NCBI GenBank assembly: GCA_001604275.1 | Contig: LVBD01000003.1 | Span: 1-64,000 of the forward strand | Direction: 5' to 3' | Length of the DNA stretch: 64,000 nt | Origin: Spirochaetales bacterium Spiro_02 | GTDB lineage: Bacteria; Spirochaetota; Spirochaetia; Sphaerochaetales; Sphaerochaetaceae | Part shown: positions 30,916 through 39,236 of the stretch, in pieces | Numbering within the stretch: position 1 is the first letter of the stretch | Layout: each line of letters starts with the position of its first letter | The notes under the pieces: generated by a model | Databases searched by the model: none | Seen by the model: the letters and a program-made list of their open reading frames with translations, nothing else | Told to the model about the DNA's origin: nothing | Translations under genes and position numbers: made by a program

Positions 30916-31096
30916 TGTATGCTCCATATCTTACTTCAAACAAAGAAAATAAATCAAGTAAAACGCGAACCGCGAAAGCCTTAGTGCGTTTTGTGCATTA
31001 TCAGTCCTGCGCTCAATTGATAAAGATCAGAACCACCAAGAGTTGATGTATTTGCGAACATACTCGCATTTTCTGTTTCTTTGAGGTTCGCGATCG
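30916..31096 (-). promoter_or_regulatory. CRISPR leader with candidate promoter
   Basis: These 181 bases lie between the newest repeat and the cas2 stop. Near the repeat the minus strand has TTGATT (30957-30952) and TAAGAT (30933-30928), 18 bases apart, which would start the precursor crRNA roughly 10 bases before the first repeat. CGCGAACC (30964-30971) and GGTTCGCG (31085-31092) form an exact inverted repeat at either side. No gene is seen here. Confidence 0.7.
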
Positions 31097-31387
31097 CTAT
31101 ACGATCAACGGACCATCAATATCTACATCGATCCTAGCTCCTACATGCTCGACTTTGTTCTGCCATTTGGCCCCAAGATAATAATACCGCAGACTATCAG
31201 TTCGCAGGTCAATGATTTTCTCCAGTTTCGCTTTGAGGGAGACCCATTGGGCTGGTTCGACAACACATTCGAATACAGAAAACTGGACACGTTGCCCAAA
31301 ATCGGTACAAGCTTTCGCAACTTTCCGCAACCGTTTTGCCCCATCTTCATGAGTAACCATCACATCATAGCTTACAAGAACCAGCAA
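31097..31387 (-). CDS. cas2: CRISPR-associated endonuclease Cas2
   Basis: A 96-residue ferredoxin-fold protein of the Cas2 family. It has the N-terminal strand MLVLVSYDVMV with the conserved aspartate, and FGQRVQFSVFECVV. With Cas1 it forms the spacer-integration complex. I use the TTG start at 31387: GGAGG lies 6 bases upstream and overlaps the last two codons of cas1, so the two are translationally coupled. It is the last gene of the cas operon, next to the leader. Confidence 0.95.
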   Translation of the reverse strand: MLVLVSYDVMVTHEDGAKRLRKVAKACTDFGQRVQFSVFECVVEPAQWVSLKAKLEKIIDLRTDSLRYYYLGAKWQNKVEHVGARIDVDIDGPLIV

Positions 31388-31390
31388 GGC

Positions 31391-32422
31391 TCACCTCCAG
31401 AAGAAAGGGGGGTATCCATCGATATCACCCCGGATATATCGAGAGAGCAAGGTCGCCTGGACATGGAACAGCAATCCTATCGGAACTGTTTCCTCTATGT
31501 AGGGATGCATGACGGTCTCCTGCTTTCTCCTTTGATATTCAACTAAAACAGTCTTTCTTGTCTCATCGTCCATAGTCACCGCACCATGCAGTGCTTTTAC
31601 AAACCCTTTCCGTGAAACCTGCTTCCGGTTGACCATCGACAACACCAGACGGTCAGCGATAACTGGACGAAATTCTTCCATGATATCGAGCGCAAGACTT
31701 TGACGACCAGGCCGATCGCGATGCAGATATCCGACATATGGATCCAATCCTACAGCCTCCAATGCAGACTGGACATCGTGCATCAGCAAAGTATATACAA
31801 ACGAAAGCAACGCATTCACAGCATCCATGGGAGGACGCCGATTACGATCAGAGAAAACAAAATCTTCTTTTTGACTCGTAATCAAATGATCGAACACAGC
31901 GAAGTATTCCGCTGCGGCAAGCCCCTCGATCCCCCGCACGGCATCAACGGTTTGCGCATAAGGAATCGTATCAATGATACGTCCAATAGCTTGAGAAGCG
32001 ACTATGACTGCTTCTCTGTCTATCTTATCGCCATGGTCGCGCATAGCTCGGTTGAGCACCACACGGGAGTTCACCAGTTTTCCAGTGACGATATTCGCCG
32101 CGATATCACGGGAAACAGCGTCATCATCGGCCATCCGGTATTGCTGCCGACGAACCAGAACGTTTCCTGATACAGGCCCCCGGACAGCAGCGAGGAATCG
32201 CCCATGCTCGCTGAGGAAAGAAATCGAAATGGCATGCTCTGCACAGAACCCAAGAAGAAAGGGAGAACACAAGACGTTGCCGAAGCAGACGATGCCCTCG
32301 ATGTTGTGGATCGGCAATTGCAGGATCTTCTTCTGTTCGACCTCGACGACAACCGTTTCCCCTTCTTTATGCAGATAGGCTCCTTGCGTCCTGACATACA
32401 ACGTATTCAGCAGTTTTTTCAT
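31391..32422 (-). CDS. cas1: CRISPR-associated integrase Cas1 (type I-C)
   Basis: A 343-residue protein. The N-terminal beta domain is followed by the helical catalytic domain with the metal residues in GIEGLAAAEYF (Glu), GLDPYVGYLHRDRPGRQSL (His) and ALDIMEEFRP (Asp/Glu). It cuts and joins new spacers into the leader-side repeat. The ATG at 32422 overlaps the cas4 stop by four bases; a longer in-frame extension upstream would run through cas4 and is rejected. Confidence 0.96.
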   Translation of the reverse strand: MKKLLNTLYVRTQGAYLHKEGETVVVEVEQKKILQLPIHNIEGIVCFGNVLCSPFLLGFCAEHAISISFLSEHGRFLAAVRGPVSGNVLVRRQQYRMADDDAVSRDIAANIVTGKLVNSRVVLNRAMRDHGDKIDREAVIVASQAIGRIIDTIPYAQTVDAVRGIEGLAAAEYFAVFDHLITSQKEDFVFSDRNRRPPMDAVNALLSFVYTLLMHDVQSALEAVGLDPYVGYLHRDRPGRQSLALDIMEEFRPVIADRLVLSMVNRKQVSRKGFVKALHGAVTMDDETRKTVLVEYQRRKQETVMHPYIEETVPIGLLFHVQATLLSRYIRGDIDGYPPFFWR

Positions 32423-33075
32423 GCTGGATTCTCCGTCTGAATGATTCTCGTCTGATTCTGGACGTATCGCGACACTTGCTTTCCGCCCGCTCCGAAATGC
32501 TTCGGCCCGCATAAATCGAACAAAGAGCAGGCGTTGCATTTCTTCGGTTCATACACCGCTTTCGGTGTCTCTTCGCCGGCCATCAGCGACCTGCATCGCT
32601 CTACCAAGATCAGCGTCTGTGAAACAAGCGGATCATCAATCTCTATGGTCTTTCGCCGGTGTTCCTGCAGATAATATATCTGCCCGCACGGTACATCCAT
32701 TTCGAACATCTCTTGCAGGCAAATGGCTTGGGCGCACAACTGGACGAGATCGACATCCGTCTCTTTGGTTTTCCCGCGTTTGAACTCGACGGGAGTGATG
32801 CAGACCGGAGTCTTGCGATCTTGCAACTGAATTTCCACAAGATCGCAGATACCGATCAAACCATACGTTGTGGAGCGGATGGCGAAACCAAATTCCTGGC
32901 GTACGGTGCGCCGTGATTCATGATGCTCGGCATGTACCCGTTCATGCAATATCCGACCTTCCGCCGTGAACCGGTTCTCCGACCACATCCGTTCGACATG
33001 AATCAGGGAAAACTGACGTTCGCAGAACAATACGTGCTGCAAAGCGGAAACGGGAATGAGCAATCCATCGTCCAT
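32419..33075 (-). CDS. cas4: CRISPR-associated exonuclease Cas4
   Basis: A 218-residue RecB-family nuclease with an iron-sulphur cluster. One cluster cysteine is in LFCERQF near the N-terminus and three are in CNACSLFDLC near the C-terminus. Nuclease residues lie in LIGICDLVE (Asp) and TPVEFKRGK (Glu, Lys). In type I-C it trims prespacers at the PAM side and so fixes the spacer boundary and orientation; the array shows just such a fixed boundary. It starts 3 bases after cas7. Confidence 0.95.
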   Translation of the reverse strand: MDDGLLIPVSALQHVLFCERQFSLIHVERMWSENRFTAEGRILHERVHAEHHESRRTVRQEFGFAIRSTTYGLIGICDLVEIQLQDRKTPVCITPVEFKRGKTKETDVDLVQLCAQAICLQEMFEMDVPCGQIYYLQEHRRKTIEIDDPLVSQTLILVERCRSLMAGEETPKAVYEPKKCNACSLFDLCGPKHFGAGGKQVSRYVQNQTRIIQTENPA

Positions 33076-33078
33076 GCG

Positions 33079-33960
33079 TCATACTGACACAACCGTCTGC
33101 AATCGTGACAACGGAGAGCCGTCGAGCAAGACGTTGTAATCCGAAAAATCCCTTGGAGGGGTATCCGATGCTGTCGTCCGGCGTACTGCTACGCGGGAAA
33201 ATAGATCCTGAGCAGGAACATCGCCCATCAATGAATCGTGCTGGAAAATGATCAGGCGCTGAGAACTCATCAATCCTCTGGCTGCGGAACGATCCTGCTC
33301 GAACATACGCTCCAGCGCATCCCAGAACAGGTCAAGGTCTTCCACTGAGAATCCGGTCTGGCGGGCAAGGGGCGCTGAAACGAATCCATAAACCTTGTAC
33401 AGACCGTACGGAATAGTGAATTTCCTCCCCATTGTCCGGTTGTCACCGGACTGCGCTTCGGCTTCCTTCTGCGTCGTGACCGCCATCCGCGTAATACTGT
33501 GCTCGGCCGTCACTACAGGATCGACGGAACGAGCGAACGTCAGCTGAACCGGACCGCGCACCTGCCCGCAGTTGACACCGGTCGACATAACGGCACCGAA
33601 CGTTCTGACATCGAAGAAATTCTTGCACATCCAGGCTCTTGCCTCATCGACCCGATCGCCACCCTTCCGTTTGCCGGTATCCTTGCTCAAATCCTCTCCC
33701 AATGCCTCATATGCGCGAGCTTGTTCATCGTTGAGGATCGCTTTCTCCCGTACGAAGATCTCATATGGAGGCTTGTTGCCTTTCGCAAGCTCCACATAAT
33801 TCCGTACCTTCCGCTTCAGGCAGACATCGGTAACCAGTCCGTTTCCTGTTTCCGGATCGATCCGGGGAAGATTGCCCGCATCAGGATCCCCGTTGGGGTT
33901 TCCGTCCTTCACGTCGAAATAGAGAATAAAGTCGTAGCGTCCCTGTATGTCCATCGTCAT
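33079..33960 (-). CDS. cas7: Cascade backbone protein Cas7 (Csd2)
   Basis: A 293-residue RAMP-type protein of the Csd2/Csh2 family that coats the crRNA in the type I-C effector. The typical N-terminus [21 protein letters not shown] and the glycine-rich region [11 protein letters not shown] are present. The ATG overlaps the cas8c stop by four bases. Confidence 0.95.
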   Translation of the reverse strand: MTMDIQGRYDFILYFDVKDGNPNGDPDAGNLPRIDPETGNGLVTDVCLKRKVRNYVELAKGNKPPYEIFVREKAILNDEQARAYEALGEDLSKDTGKRKGGDRVDEARAWMCKNFFDVRTFGAVMSTGVNCGQVRGPVQLTFARSVDPVVTAEHSITRMAVTTQKEAEAQSGDNRTMGRKFTIPYGLYKVYGFVSAPLARQTGFSVEDLDLFWDALERMFEQDRSAARGLMSSQRLIIFQHDSLMGDVPAQDLFSRVAVRRTTASDTPPRDFSDYNVLLDGSPLSRLQTVVSV

Positions 33961-35741
33961 GCCTCCTGTGCTCCCATTGTTTTTGGTTCTGAAGATTCTT
34001 TTTTAGTATAGAACGCCTGTTTCTGATGATAGTATCCGATGGCGAACCTCCCCTGTTCCTGTAAATTCAGATGCGTGGGGAAATCGCCGACATGGCCGAG
34101 AATCTCGCTCAAAAGCTGATTGTAATAGACAACCGACGGTTTGCTGTCGATCTTGGCAAGATGGAATTTCATCAACCGCAGCAAAGTACCGAATACCGTG
34201 ACGGGAGAACTGCTTGCGGCGCTATAGTATCGTTCCGTAATCGTAGCGTTCAAAGTACCTCCACTGGCGTCTTTCTGGATTTTTTCCAATGTGGCGAACA
34301 GCCGTCCCAACTGATATCCGATCGAAGGATGATCGGTATCCAACGCTATGCCCATTTCTTTGTCCTCCTTATGTGGATGCATTCTCATATAACGGTTCAG
34401 GTATCCTTTGATAATAGCAGCTCTCGCAGGCGTTATCCGTTCGGATACATCGGCATGCACTCTGCGCAAGGCCCCTTGCAGGATGCTGAGAGGAAACGGA
34501 GCCCCATCTACAATTGCCGAAAACAGGTCTCCCGCTATATTCGGCGGAATGTTCTCGCTCTTGCCTTGGACGGCGATGTTGACCAGCAATCTCCACAGCG
34601 AATAGTACTCTGGTTCCCGCGGCGGCTTAACGATCCTGAGGTCTTCGAAATACTGACGGATATTCGTGGCGAACTGCGATACAGGACCGCATCTCCAGAA
34701 CCGGACGGCGATCCTTGCCGCATTGGGGGTCAGTCCGAGCACATAGAACTCGGTCATGTCATCGGTTGCGTCATATGCCCCTGTCTTCGGAGCCTCAAAC
34801 AGAGCTCTGATGCGCTCGGTACCGTCGCGAGGGTCGTCTTTCGGCGGTTCACTAAAATAGAAGGAGAAATCGGCTTCGAATTCCGTATCCTCCGCAGCCC
34901 AAAAGACCAGGGTCAGGTCTCCGTAGGACAACTTTTGTCTCGACTCGGAACCGAGCAGTTCATTCAGCGCGGTGGTATAGGCGAACATTCCTTTTCGTCC
35001 GATCGGTGCATTGTATCCCTGTTTCTTGCCATACGAACAGAAAGGATCCAGATTGAACGATACAATGCTGGCTCCGCTGGATTGCGCCCCCCGTACTCCT
35101 TTGATCGACGTATGGAGCTTGCTGATGCCGTCGTTTCGGCCGGTCACCAGGCAGAAACCGTCATCTTCTCCGCTCATGGACAAGCGGTCGACCGCAGACT
35201 GGACGGCCGGTCCTTCGCAATACAGCTGGAACTCTCCCTGGAACCGAAAGCTGACTACCGCCTTCAACTGCTTCATCTCGTTCCAAACGGGAAACTGTGC
35301 CAGATCCGGTTCTTGAACCGTCCTCAGAAAAGTGACGATCATATGTGCTTGTGGATCGTCAGGGAGCGTATTCTCGATTTTTTCAATGAACTGACGTTGC
35401 TGGTCCCGCGCCCGATCCAACGTTTTCTCCAATTTCCCAGAGTCCTCGTCGTCGGGTGGTCGGTCGATTCCGATTTCCCCGAATACATACGGCACCGTAT
35501 CCCACAGCAGGTTCGCCTCGATCCCCGAAGATCGCTTCACCCCTAGCGGAACCAAAAAGGATTTCGCGCCATTGTTCTTTTCCTTCATGTCTCGGGTATC
35601 TTCGATCTGTATCAGACGCCCTTCGCGATCAAGGACGATGATGAACGGGATCGGCTTGCGCTCCCACCCCTCCGGCGCAATATCACTTGCCGGGTCGGAG
35701 CTTCTGCGGTCATAGTAGGTTGTAAGCGCTTGCAAAATCAT
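33957..35741 (-). CDS. cas8c: Cascade large subunit Cas8c (Csd1)
   Basis: A 594-residue type I-C large subunit that recognises the PAM and recruits Cas3; in this subtype an internal start within the gene can also yield a small Cas11-like subunit. Family hallmarks are the start [13 protein letters not shown], the [10 protein letters not shown] region and [18 protein letters not shown]. Its ATG overlaps the cas5c stop by four bases. A specific internal Cas11 start was not resolved. Confidence 0.95.
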   Translation of the reverse strand: MILQALTTYYDRRSSDPASDIAPEGWERKPIPFIIVLDREGRLIQIEDTRDMKEKNNGAKSFLVPLGVKRSSGIEANLLWDTVPYVFGEIGIDRPPDDEDSGKLEKTLDRARDQQRQFIEKIENTLPDDPQAHMIVTFLRTVQEPDLAQFPVWNEMKQLKAVVSFRFQGEFQLYCEGPAVQSAVDRLSMSGEDDGFCLVTGRNDGISKLHTSIKGVRGAQSSGASIVSFNLDPFCSYGKKQGYNAPIGRKGMFAYTTALNELLGSESRQKLSYGDLTLVFWAAEDTEFEADFSFYFSEPPKDDPRDGTERIRALFEAPKTGAYDATDDMTEFYVLGLTPNAARIAVRFWRCGPVSQFATNIRQYFEDLRIVKPPREPEYYSLWRLLVNIAVQGKSENIPPNIAGDLFSAIVDGAPFPLSILQGALRRVHADVSERITPARAAIIKGYLNRYMRMHPHKEDKEMGIALDTDHPSIGYQLGRLFATLEKIQKDASGGTLNATITERYYSAASSSPVTVFGTLLRLMKFHLAKIDSKPSVVYYNQLLSEILGHVGDFPTHLNLQEQGRFAIGYYHQKQAFYTKKESSEPKTMGAQEA

Positions 35742-36475
35742 GAGCGGACCTCCACCAACCGACGATCCGTGACGACCACCCCGTTTTCCATCCGCGCCCT
35801 GAAGAATTCCGGGCGTATCGCATTCGGATCAGAAAAATCAAGATCATACAACATCCACCCCAGATCCTGCGTCACATTGATCGATGGCGATTCCAAAGCA
35901 AGCGAATCGGAATCCAGCAGCCGGAAATAGCAAGCGAATTCACGGCAACCGAGGTATGGGCGATGGAAGCACTGTCCTTTTCGCGCACGACGTTCGAACA
36001 TGGCGGCATATTTTGCAGGAGTTTCGTCCTGCCGATCCTGCGTTTCGAATTCGGACTGATCGGCCCAATACGCTTCCTCGCTCGACCTGTTGTTCCGTCG
36101 TTCTTCAGGAGGTATAAATTCAAACCATGCATGGAGTCGGTACCGGACATCACGAAGAAGCAAACCAGCGCGTTGCTGTCGATATTCGTCGGCAAAAAAA
36201 CCGAAAGGTTTCGTCGGTGTCCCTCCCAGCTGAGCTTTTGAAGGTTTTCCTGCAATTTTCCCGACTTCATTTCTCCGCACGGATATGAACCTGACGGGAT
36301 TCAGAATCTCGATCTTCGTGACATTCCATCTGATGGCCGGCTTCCAAAGAATCGCCTCGAATATCGCTCGGGCGGCGGAAGGGGTCATGACATCGTAACT
36401 TACCCGCTCGACTTTCATCTCAGGTCGGGTAAAACAGGCAAAGTCACCCCAGACTTCAAGACACCAGTCCTTCAT
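35738..36475 (-). CDS. cas5c: Cas5c (Cas5d) crRNA-processing ribonuclease and Cascade subunit
   Basis: A 245-residue RAMP protein of the type I-C Cas5 group (LEVWGDFACFTRPEMKVERVSYDVMTPSAARAI). No cas6 is present, which fits: in I-C systems Cas5c cuts the precursor in the repeat and holds the 5' handle. It starts 16 bases after cas3. Confidence 0.95.
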   Translation of the reverse strand: MKDWCLEVWGDFACFTRPEMKVERVSYDVMTPSAARAIFEAILWKPAIRWNVTKIEILNPVRFISVRRNEVGKIAGKPSKAQLGGTPTKPFGFFADEYRQQRAGLLLRDVRYRLHAWFEFIPPEERRNNRSSEEAYWADQSEFETQDRQDETPAKYAAMFERRARKGQCFHRPYLGCREFACYFRLLDSDSLALESPSINVTQDLGWMLYDLDFSDPNAIRPEFFRARMENGVVVTDRRLVEVRS

Positions 36476-36491
36476 ATGCGGAACAGCTCCT

Positions 36492-38759
36492 TTATGACGT
36501 TATATAGGCCTCCGGATCGCTACAAATATCGTCTATCAGCAATCCTTTTTCTTCACTATACTCCATTTTGCACTGCAACGCAAAAAAATTTGGAGCAACT
36601 TCCAGCAAGGATCCGCGATGCAACAAGGTAAAAAACTGGTTCTCGTAGACTTGCACGGTATAGCGCTGGAGCTTGCGGAGCAACCATCTTTCGGGCCCGT
36701 TCCGTTTAAGTGTCTCGATCAAGGCAGCGCCGTCGGCATATGGAACGAAAAGAGTCTTCATCATACTGTCGTCCACCACGTGGAACGCTTCGGAAGCCGA
36801 TCTGAACTGGATGCCGAGATTCGGCCTGCCGGGGCGTAGGAGTTCACAAATATGGTTTGCATCCAGCGAGTTAGCTTTCCAATACAGCTCAGAAAAGAAC
36901 GCGGTGAAATTCTCCGGCGACAGGGGATCGGACAAACCGCCTCGTATCATTCCGGCTGTCGTCTCACAGGCTTTGCGTAAAATGCCGACTGGAGGCTTTC
37001 GCGGGCCGACGAACACCACGACACGTCCTGTTCTCCCCTGAGCGGACAATAGTCCTTCCCGATTGCAACGGCCTGCGGCTTGGGCGATGGAATCCAATCC
37101 CGCAAGTGAGCGATATACAATAGGAAAGTCGATATCCACCCCTGCCTCCACCAGCTGGGTGCTGATCACCCGGACCGGCCCGTCGCCTTTGAGATCCGCT
37201 TTGATCCGGGATATCATTTCACTCCTGTGTTGGGGGCACATCAGTGCGGAAAGATGGTACGTTCCTTTCGGCATCAGCGTATGCAGATCCCGACAGCTTT
37301 TCCGGTCTGACACGATGCACAGGATTCTGTCGTATCCGGACAGTTCCCGTGCGATCTCTTCCCACGATCTGACCGTATCGACATCTATCGGGGCTATCTC
37401 CACCCTTCGCAGTCCGCGATATAGTGCGGAGACGTCCTGCACAATCTCCCGTACGCTTCCTTGCGGAAGGCCGGCGAATTGAGGGAAGCGCTGTTGTTTC
37501 TCCAACACCGGCTGCGTAGCGGTACAAATGACGATGCTGGTTCCGAAATGTTCCGTCAGAATCCGCAATGTTTCAAGAATCGGCTTGAGATACTCCACCG
37601 GCATCAGTTGGGCTTCGTCAAGAATCACGACGCTATCGACGATATTGTGGAGCTTCCTGCATCGTCCGGGTTTTGCGGCGAACAACGATTCGAAAAACTG
37701 CACCGTCGTGGTGACGATCAGTGGTGCGTCCCAGTTTTCCGTAGCGAGACGGGCGGGATCATCATCCGAAACATCGCGCTCTTCGATATTGCAATGATGC
37801 TCCACCACCTGGTCATCGCCCAGCACTCGGCGGAACACGTCGGCGTTCTGTTCGATGATGCTTGTGTACGGCATCACGTAGATGATCCGTTGTTTTCTGT
37901 GCACGAGGGCATGGTCGAGTGCGAAAGCAAGGCTGGAGAGCGTCTTGCCGCCCCCTGTGGGAACCGTGAGGGAAAAGAAGCCCGGGGGCATCGAAGCTGC
38001 GGCTCTGCAATCAGCCAGCACGGTCCGTCGGATCCTGTTGACCGGAGTGTCGGCGTTGCGCATGACGGTCTCGGTCAGGTCTTTCATGTAGGCGTCGTAT
38101 CGCTGTCGTAGCAGCTCCAGCGATGCATATTCGTGCCGTTTGTTCGCAGTTTCCGGTTTCATGTATCGTTCTGTATCCAGATAGTCGGCATCGACCAGAC
38201 AGGAAAACAGCATCCTGATCCACAGGGACATGTCAAGTCCGTCAGGGCTGAATCGCCAGGGTACGGTACGCAATGCATCCGCATCGGATCCGAGTAGTTG
38301 ACGGAATTGCCGCGGGATATGGTCGGTTTCGGTCTGTTGCATCCGGAACTGGAGGGAACTTTGCGTGCCGGACCAGTCGGGAAGTCCAGTATGGTGGCCG
38401 GCTATCAGATATGAGAGGATACGTCCGGGACCTTTTCCGATCGCTTCCTCGACGGCTTTCGCCCCCGGCGCGGAATGTTCGATCTTCCGGCTTCCGGTAG
38501 TCTCATATCCATCCTCGGTTCCATAGCCGCTGACTTCAATAAGATAATTTTGCCACTCCTTAGTACTTTTTCCCAAGTCATGGCCAATACCAGCTTCGTA
38601 CGCCCAAGCTGCGGATTTGAATGGTCTTGCGAACTCAGACGCTATCTTCGCTACATGCTCAAGATGCTCCAGCAGCGATTGCGGTTCGTCCCACAGCCCG
38701 GCTTCCGTCTGTCGCACATGTGCGGCCGGTTCAGGAAATACGGATGATGTCGTGTCCAT
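36492..38759 (-). CDS. cas3: Cas3 HD nuclease-helicase
   Basis: A 755-residue effector that unwinds and degrades DNA marked by Cascade. The N-terminal HD domain shows LEHLEHVAKIA, GHDLGKS, IEHSAPGA and AGHHTG. The helicase part has Walker A VPTGGGKTLSSLAFALD, the DEAQ box VVILDEAQLMP and motif VI region QAAGRCNREG. The ATG at 38759 is preferred to a GTG six codons upstream. No ribosome site precedes either; a promoter lies so close that the message may begin at the ATG itself. Confidence 0.96.
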   Translation of the reverse strand: MDTTSSVFPEPAAHVRQTEAGLWDEPQSLLEHLEHVAKIASEFARPFKSAAWAYEAGIGHDLGKSTKEWQNYLIEVSGYGTEDGYETTGSRKIEHSAPGAKAVEEAIGKGPGRILSYLIAGHHTGLPDWSGTQSSLQFRMQQTETDHIPRQFRQLLGSDADALRTVPWRFSPDGLDMSLWIRMLFSCLVDADYLDTERYMKPETANKRHEYASLELLRQRYDAYMKDLTETVMRNADTPVNRIRRTVLADCRAAASMPPGFFSLTVPTGGGKTLSSLAFALDHALVHRKQRIIYVMPYTSIIEQNADVFRRVLGDDQVVEHHCNIEERDVSDDDPARLATENWDAPLIVTTTVQFFESLFAAKPGRCRKLHNIVDSVVILDEAQLMPVEYLKPILETLRILTEHFGTSIVICTATQPVLEKQQRFPQFAGLPQGSVREIVQDVSALYRGLRRVEIAPIDVDTVRSWEEIARELSGYDRILCIVSDRKSCRDLHTLMPKGTYHLSALMCPQHRSEMISRIKADLKGDGPVRVISTQLVEAGVDIDFPIVYRSLAGLDSIAQAAGRCNREGLLSAQGRTGRVVVFVGPRKPPVGILRKACETTAGMIRGGLSDPLSPENFTAFFSELYWKANSLDANHICELLRPGRPNLGIQFRSASEAFHVVDDSMMKTLFVPYADGAALIETLKRNGPERWLLRKLQRYTVQVYENQFFTLLHRGSLLEVAPNFFALQCKMEYSEEKGLLIDDICSDPEAYITS

Positions 38760-38765
38760 AGGACG

Positions 38766-38793
38766 ATTATATCCCACAAATCGCGAAATTCAA
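38766..38793 (-). promoter_or_regulatory. Promoter of the cas operon
   Basis: TTGAAT (38793-38788) and a perfect TATAAT (38771-38766) are 16 bases apart on the minus strand. The predicted start point, about 7 bases on, is the A of the cas3 ATG, and no Shine-Dalgarno sequence is present. Confidence 0.65.
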
Positions 38794-38860
38794 GAATCCA
38801 TGCGGCGGCATGCGCTATTCTACCTTTTTCTGTTTCTACAGCTCTCAACTTTTCAAGTAT

Positions 38861-38890
38861 TTGACAATAGTACTCCCATAGGAGTATACA
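38861..38890 (+). promoter_or_regulatory. Promoter with internal palindromic operator upstream of the HTH remnant
   Basis: TTGACA (38861-38866) and TATACA (38885-38890), 18 bases apart, flank the palindrome TACTCC-CATA-GGAGTA (38871-38886), which fills the spacer and enters the -10. This layout is typical of XRE-type repressor operators, where bound protein blocks polymerase. It lies about 70 bases from the divergent cas3 promoter. Confidence 0.6.
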
Positions 38891-38909
38891 AATTTTGCTG
38901 AGGCGAGAT

Positions 38910-39156
38910 ATGAAATATACGATATACCATGAGTCAACGCATGCTCGCGACCCTTTCTGGAATCCCACTACGAACCATTCAACAATATGAACAGCGTCAA
39001 AAAGATATCAACAAAGCTCGATTCGATTGTATTCTTGCGTTTTCCCAAGCGCTGATGTGCAAACCTGAAAATCTATACGAGTCGATTCCTGCCCGGCCTT
39101 TTTCCTATTGCATTGTTTCGGATGACGATTCCGTTTCTGCCGTCGCTGAACGTTGA
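38910..39156 (+). pseudogene. XRE-type helix-turn-helix protein, 5'-broken
   Basis: From the ATG at 38929, 75 codons read MSQRMLATLSGIPLRTIQQ YEQRQKDINKARFD and so on, clearly the central and C-terminal part of an XRE HTH domain (SQRMLATLSGIPLRTIQQYE). The usual 8-10 residue first helix is missing and a stop (TGA) lies 18 bases upstream in that frame. An ATG at 38910 begins MKYTIY in the +1 frame, as an intact gene might, so a short deletion or frameshift near 38925 is likely. The operator palindrome in its promoter is intact. A functional short protein is not excluded. Confidence 0.55.
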
Positions 39157-39157
39157 C

Positions 39158-39202
39158 AAAAAACCGCCTCCCCGTCTCGATCGCTCTGAAACAGGAAGGC
39201 GG
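39158..39202 (-). terminator. Rho-independent terminator of thrS
   Basis: On the minus strand CCGCCTTCC (39202-39194) pairs with the complementary GGGGAGGCGG (about 39173-39164), followed by six T (39163-39158). It begins 35 bases after the thrS stop. Confidence 0.8.
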
Positions 39203-39236
39203 CTCGACCTTCTCGGCTAATGCGCTTCGCCGGAAA

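Noticed and set aside
34071-35546. 491-codon plus-strand open frame opposite cas8c
   Set aside because: Antisense shadow of cas8c; no recognisable domain and no start signal.
31500-38760. A second CRISPR subtype or additional nuclease genes mixed into the cas operon
   Set aside because: All seven genes fit a standard I-C order and are densely packed; no extra gene fits between them.
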